Source of the DNA: Negativicutes bacterium
Lineage (GTDB): Bacteria; Bacillota; Negativicutes; SKW292
Length of the DNA: 15,765 bases
Direction: 5' to 3'
NCBI GenBank assembly: GCA_026416215.1
Contig: JAOAFP010000027.1
Span: 1-15,765 of the forward strand
Part shown: positions 13,952 to 15,765 of the stretch, piece by piece
How positions within the stretch are numbered: position 1 is the stretch's first letter
Layout of the letters: every line of letters begins with the position of its first letter
Translations under genes and position numbers: made by a program
Notes under the pieces: model-generated
Told to the model about the DNA's origin: nothing
The model's input: the letters and a program-made list of their open reading frames with translations, nothing else
The model's database searches: none

Positions 13952-14995
13952 TTATCCAGACGGGCCACCACGTTTTACCCCACCAACTCCGTACATCCGC
14001 CGGTAGTATTCCTGGTATTCCCCTGATTTTATCTCCTGCCACCACTGCCGGTTGTCACAGTACCACTGCACCGTCTCGGCAATTCCCCGTTCAAAGGTGT
14101 AGCTGGGCTGCCACCCCAGGTCGGCGGCAATTTTACCGGCATCGATTGCATAGCGGCGATCATGCCCCGGGCGGTCCTTTACATAGGTTATGAGGCTCTC
14201 GCTTTTGCCGAGCAGGGAAAGTACGGTCCTTACGATCTCGATGTTGGTCCGCTCGTTGTTTCCGCCAATATTGTAAACCTCGCCCGGCCTGGCCTCCAGC
14301 ATGACCTTGACCACCGCCACGCAATGATCGGCCACATGCAGCCAGTCGCGGACGTTGAGACCGTCGCCGTATACCGGCAGCGGTTTATTCTCAAGAGCGT
14401 TGGTGATCATCAGCGGAATCAGCTTTTCCGGGAACTGGTAGGGGCCATAGTTGTTGGAGCAGCGGGTTATGTTGACCGGCAGTCCAAATGTTTCACCATA
14501 GGCCCTGACCATCAGGTCGGCCCCGGCCTTGCTGGCCGAATACGGGCTGTTGGCAGCCAGCGGCGTGTCCTCCCGGAAATAGCCGGTCGGCCCCAGGCTG
14601 CCGTAAACCTCATCAGTCGAAACCTGAACAAACTTCTCAACCGAAAACTGCTGGGCCATGTCCAGCAACACCTGGGTCCCCACCACGTTGGTCCTGACGA
14701 AGATGTCAGGATTTTCGATGCTACGGTCAACGTGGGACTCAGCGGCAAAATTGACCACGTGGGTGGGCCGGAATTCGGCAAAAACATTTTCCATGGCCGC
14801 CCGGTCGGCAATATCGGCCCGGACGAAACGGTAACGGGGATGATTAGCAACGCCGGCCAGATTCTGCAGGTTGCCGGCGTAGGTGAGGAGGTCAATATTC
14901 GTCACCTTTGCCTTGTCAACAGTTTCCAGCAGATAGCGGACAAAATTGGCACCGATAAACCCGGCTCCGCCGGTTACCAGACAACGAATCATCAT
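13952..14995 (-). CDS. rfbB: dTDP-glucose 4,6-dehydratase RfbB/RmlB
   Basis: An extended short-chain dehydrogenase that converts dTDP-glucose to dTDP-4-keto-6-deoxyglucose, the second step toward dTDP-L-rhamnose and other deoxysugars. Counting from the ATG at 14995, it has the NAD-binding VTGGAGFIGANFVRYLL at 7-23, NFAAESHVDRSIENP at 82-96, the active-site STDEVYG (Thr127, Asp128, Glu129) and the YSASK pair (Tyr152, Lys156), and the RCSNNYGPYQFPEKLIPLMI block typical of RmlB. The length, about 347 aa, is normal. Two adjacent ATGs (14995 and 14992) follow GGAGG by 5 and 8 nt, and either may be used; the earlier ATG at 15007 lies before that site. No rfbA, rfbC or rfbD is in the window. The cytoplasmic product could feed surface or flagellar glycan. 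Confidence 0.95.
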   Translation of the reverse strand: MMIRCLVTGGAGFIGANFVRYLLETVDKAKVTNIDLLTYAGNLQNLAGVANHPRYRFVRADIADRAAMENVFAEFRPTHVVNFAAESHVDRSIENPDIFVRTNVVGTQVLLDMAQQFSVEKFVQVSTDEVYGSLGPTGYFREDTPLAANSPYSASKAGADLMVRAYGETFGLPVNITRCSNNYGPYQFPEKLIPLMITNALENKPLPVYGDGLNVRDWLHVADHCVAVVKVMLEARPGEVYNIGGNNERTNIEIVRTVLSLLGKSESLITYVKDRPGHDRRYAIDAGKIAADLGWQPSYTFERGIAETVQWYCDNRQWWQEIKSGEYQEYYRRMYGVGGVKRGGPSG

Positions 14996-15103
14996 TTCAG
15001 CCTCCATTATGCATTGAACATCGCGCGTAACCAGTGGCTTAACGCAGCCGCGCGCTGCCTACCGGAGCAGCCGGCTCCCTGTGCTGTCTGCCGGCAACCA
15101 AAG

Positions 15104-15729
15104 TCATCCGACGGCCGTTCCCCCATATCCGGTGGCAATCTCGGCCTGAAGCCGTTGCCGTGACAGTTCAACCGCCTTACCGTCCAGTTCACAGCCCACA
15201 AATCGCCGTCCGCACCGCACAGCCGCCACTCCGGTGGTGGCACTGCCGGCAAACGGGTCGAATACCCAGTCCTGCTCGCGGCTCGAGGCCAGAATGATCC
15301 TCTCCAGCAGTTCGACCGGCTTCTGGGTTGGGTGTCTGCCAAATGCTTTTTCCTGAGGCCGGGGAGCGGCAATCCGCCAGACCGACTTCATCTGCTTTCC
15401 GCCGTTAATCTCTTTCATCAGCCGGTAGTTGAACAGGTGTTTTGTCTGTTTATTCCTGCCGGCCCAGATCAGCGTTTCAGCCGAGTGGGCGAAGTAGCGG
15501 CAGGACAGATTGGGCGGGGGGTTGGGCTTTTCCCAAACTATATCATTTAACAGCTTCATCCCCAGCTGCTGCATGGCAAATCCAACCGAATGGATGACGT
15601 GCTGAGTACCCGATACCCAAATCGTGCCGTCGGCGGTCAGCAACCGCTGACAGCGCGACAACCACTCCAGGTTGAATTGGTGGTTGAGCTCGGCACCCCT
15701 TGACCTGTCCCACCTCCCCTTGTCCACCC
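15104..15729 (-). CDS. beta-class site-specific DNA methyltransferase, N-terminus missing
   Basis: The frame is open from a stop at 15104 to the end of genomic sequence at 15729, and the N-terminus is cut there. It matches N6-adenine/N4-cytosine DNA methyltransferases of the MboII/DpnA-like beta class, with motif order catalytic-then-SAM. Visible blocks are FNLEWLSRCQRLLTADGTIW and HVIHSVGFAMQQLG, then NDIVWEKPNPPPNLSCRYF, the HPTQKP motif, and the SAM-binding DPFAGSATTG with RRFVGCELD near the end. The catalytic (D/N/S)PP(Y/W) motif IV should lie upstream and is not in the window. The GTG at 15727 is an internal Val, not the start. The recognition site cannot be told. No endonuclease is visible, so it may be solitary or part of a restriction-modification system beyond the edge. 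Confidence 0.9.
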
Positions 15730-15765
15730 CTGTCTCTTATACACATCTCCGAGCCCACGAGACCA
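15730..15765. other. Nextera transposase sequencing adapter at the contig end (not genomic)
   Basis: Positions 15730-15748 read CTGTCTCTTATACACATCT, the 19-bp Tn5 mosaic end used in Nextera libraries. It is followed directly by CCGAGCCCACGAGAC (15749-15763), the read-2 adapter, and two further bases. This order is the library adapter and not a chromosomal transposon. The real sequence ends at 15729. The spurious frame with MGSEMCIRDR on the minus strand is a well-known translation of this adapter. Confidence 0.98.

Noticed and set aside
13952..13990. Hairpin near the rfbB stop (TAAGCG paired with CGCTTA) as a terminator
   Set aside because: The stem is only 6 bp with a 10-nt loop and no T-tract follows it.
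15040..15085. Inverted repeats GGAGC/GCTCC and GCAGC/GCTGC between the methyltransferase and rfbB
   Set aside because: No T-tract and no known operator match; GC-rich DNA gives such short palindromes by chance.
15543..15758. Frame starting MGSEMCIRDR
   Set aside because: The first residues are translated adapter sequence; the remainder is a shadow of the DNA methyltransferase.

Overview
The window looks like chromosomal DNA of a GC-rich Bacillota (Firmicutes) bacterium, probably a motile anaerobe of the Peptococcia/Clostridia or Negativicutes type. This is inferred from four things: strong GGAGG-type ribosome binding sites with TTG and GTG starts; a small DUF4321-type membrane protein translationally coupled to maf; the order DUF4321-maf-radC-mreB-mreC; and a flgM-flgN-flgK-flgL cluster behind a sigma-28-like promoter. 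I cannot name the genus. All convincing protein genes lie on the minus strand, so transcription runs from high to low coordinates. I saw no tRNA, rRNA, CRISPR array or riboswitch.

Reading in the direction of transcription: the high-coordinate edge is not genomic. Positions 15730-15765 are a Nextera transposase adapter, so real sequence stops at 15729, inside a beta-class DNA methyltransferase that has lost its N-terminus. It is followed by rfbB (dTDP-glucose 4,6-dehydratase). About 930 bp without an intact gene then hold the degraded 3' half of an IS3-family transposase and an unrecognised, possibly decayed ORF. Next is a compact operon of a PhoB/OmpR-type response regulator, a histidine kinase and rmuC. 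A new unit starts at a sigma-A-like promoter near 9700 and encodes a DUF4321-like protein, maf, radC, mreB, mreC and rlmB, mostly overlapping or 8-14 nt apart. It covers nucleotide-pool hygiene or septum control, cell shape and 23S rRNA modification. mreD is absent after mreC.

Two terminator-like hairpins and a sigma-28-like promoter separate rlmB from the flagellar unit. That unit encodes FlgM (anti-sigma-28), FlgN (chaperone for the hook-filament junction proteins), an unusually long FlgK (875 aa) and FlgL. A CmcI-type SAM-dependent methyltransferase follows, where yviE, fliW and csrA sit in Bacillus subtilis. A further gene begins at position 41 and runs off the window.

Most of the window is well-known housekeeping and motility machinery. 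I found no clear novel defence or biosynthetic system. The points most worth a second look are the methyltransferase in the late flagellar operon, the enlarged FlgK, the mreBC-rlmB arrangement without mreD, the Gly/Met-rich sensor loop of the kinase, and the adapter at the contig end.
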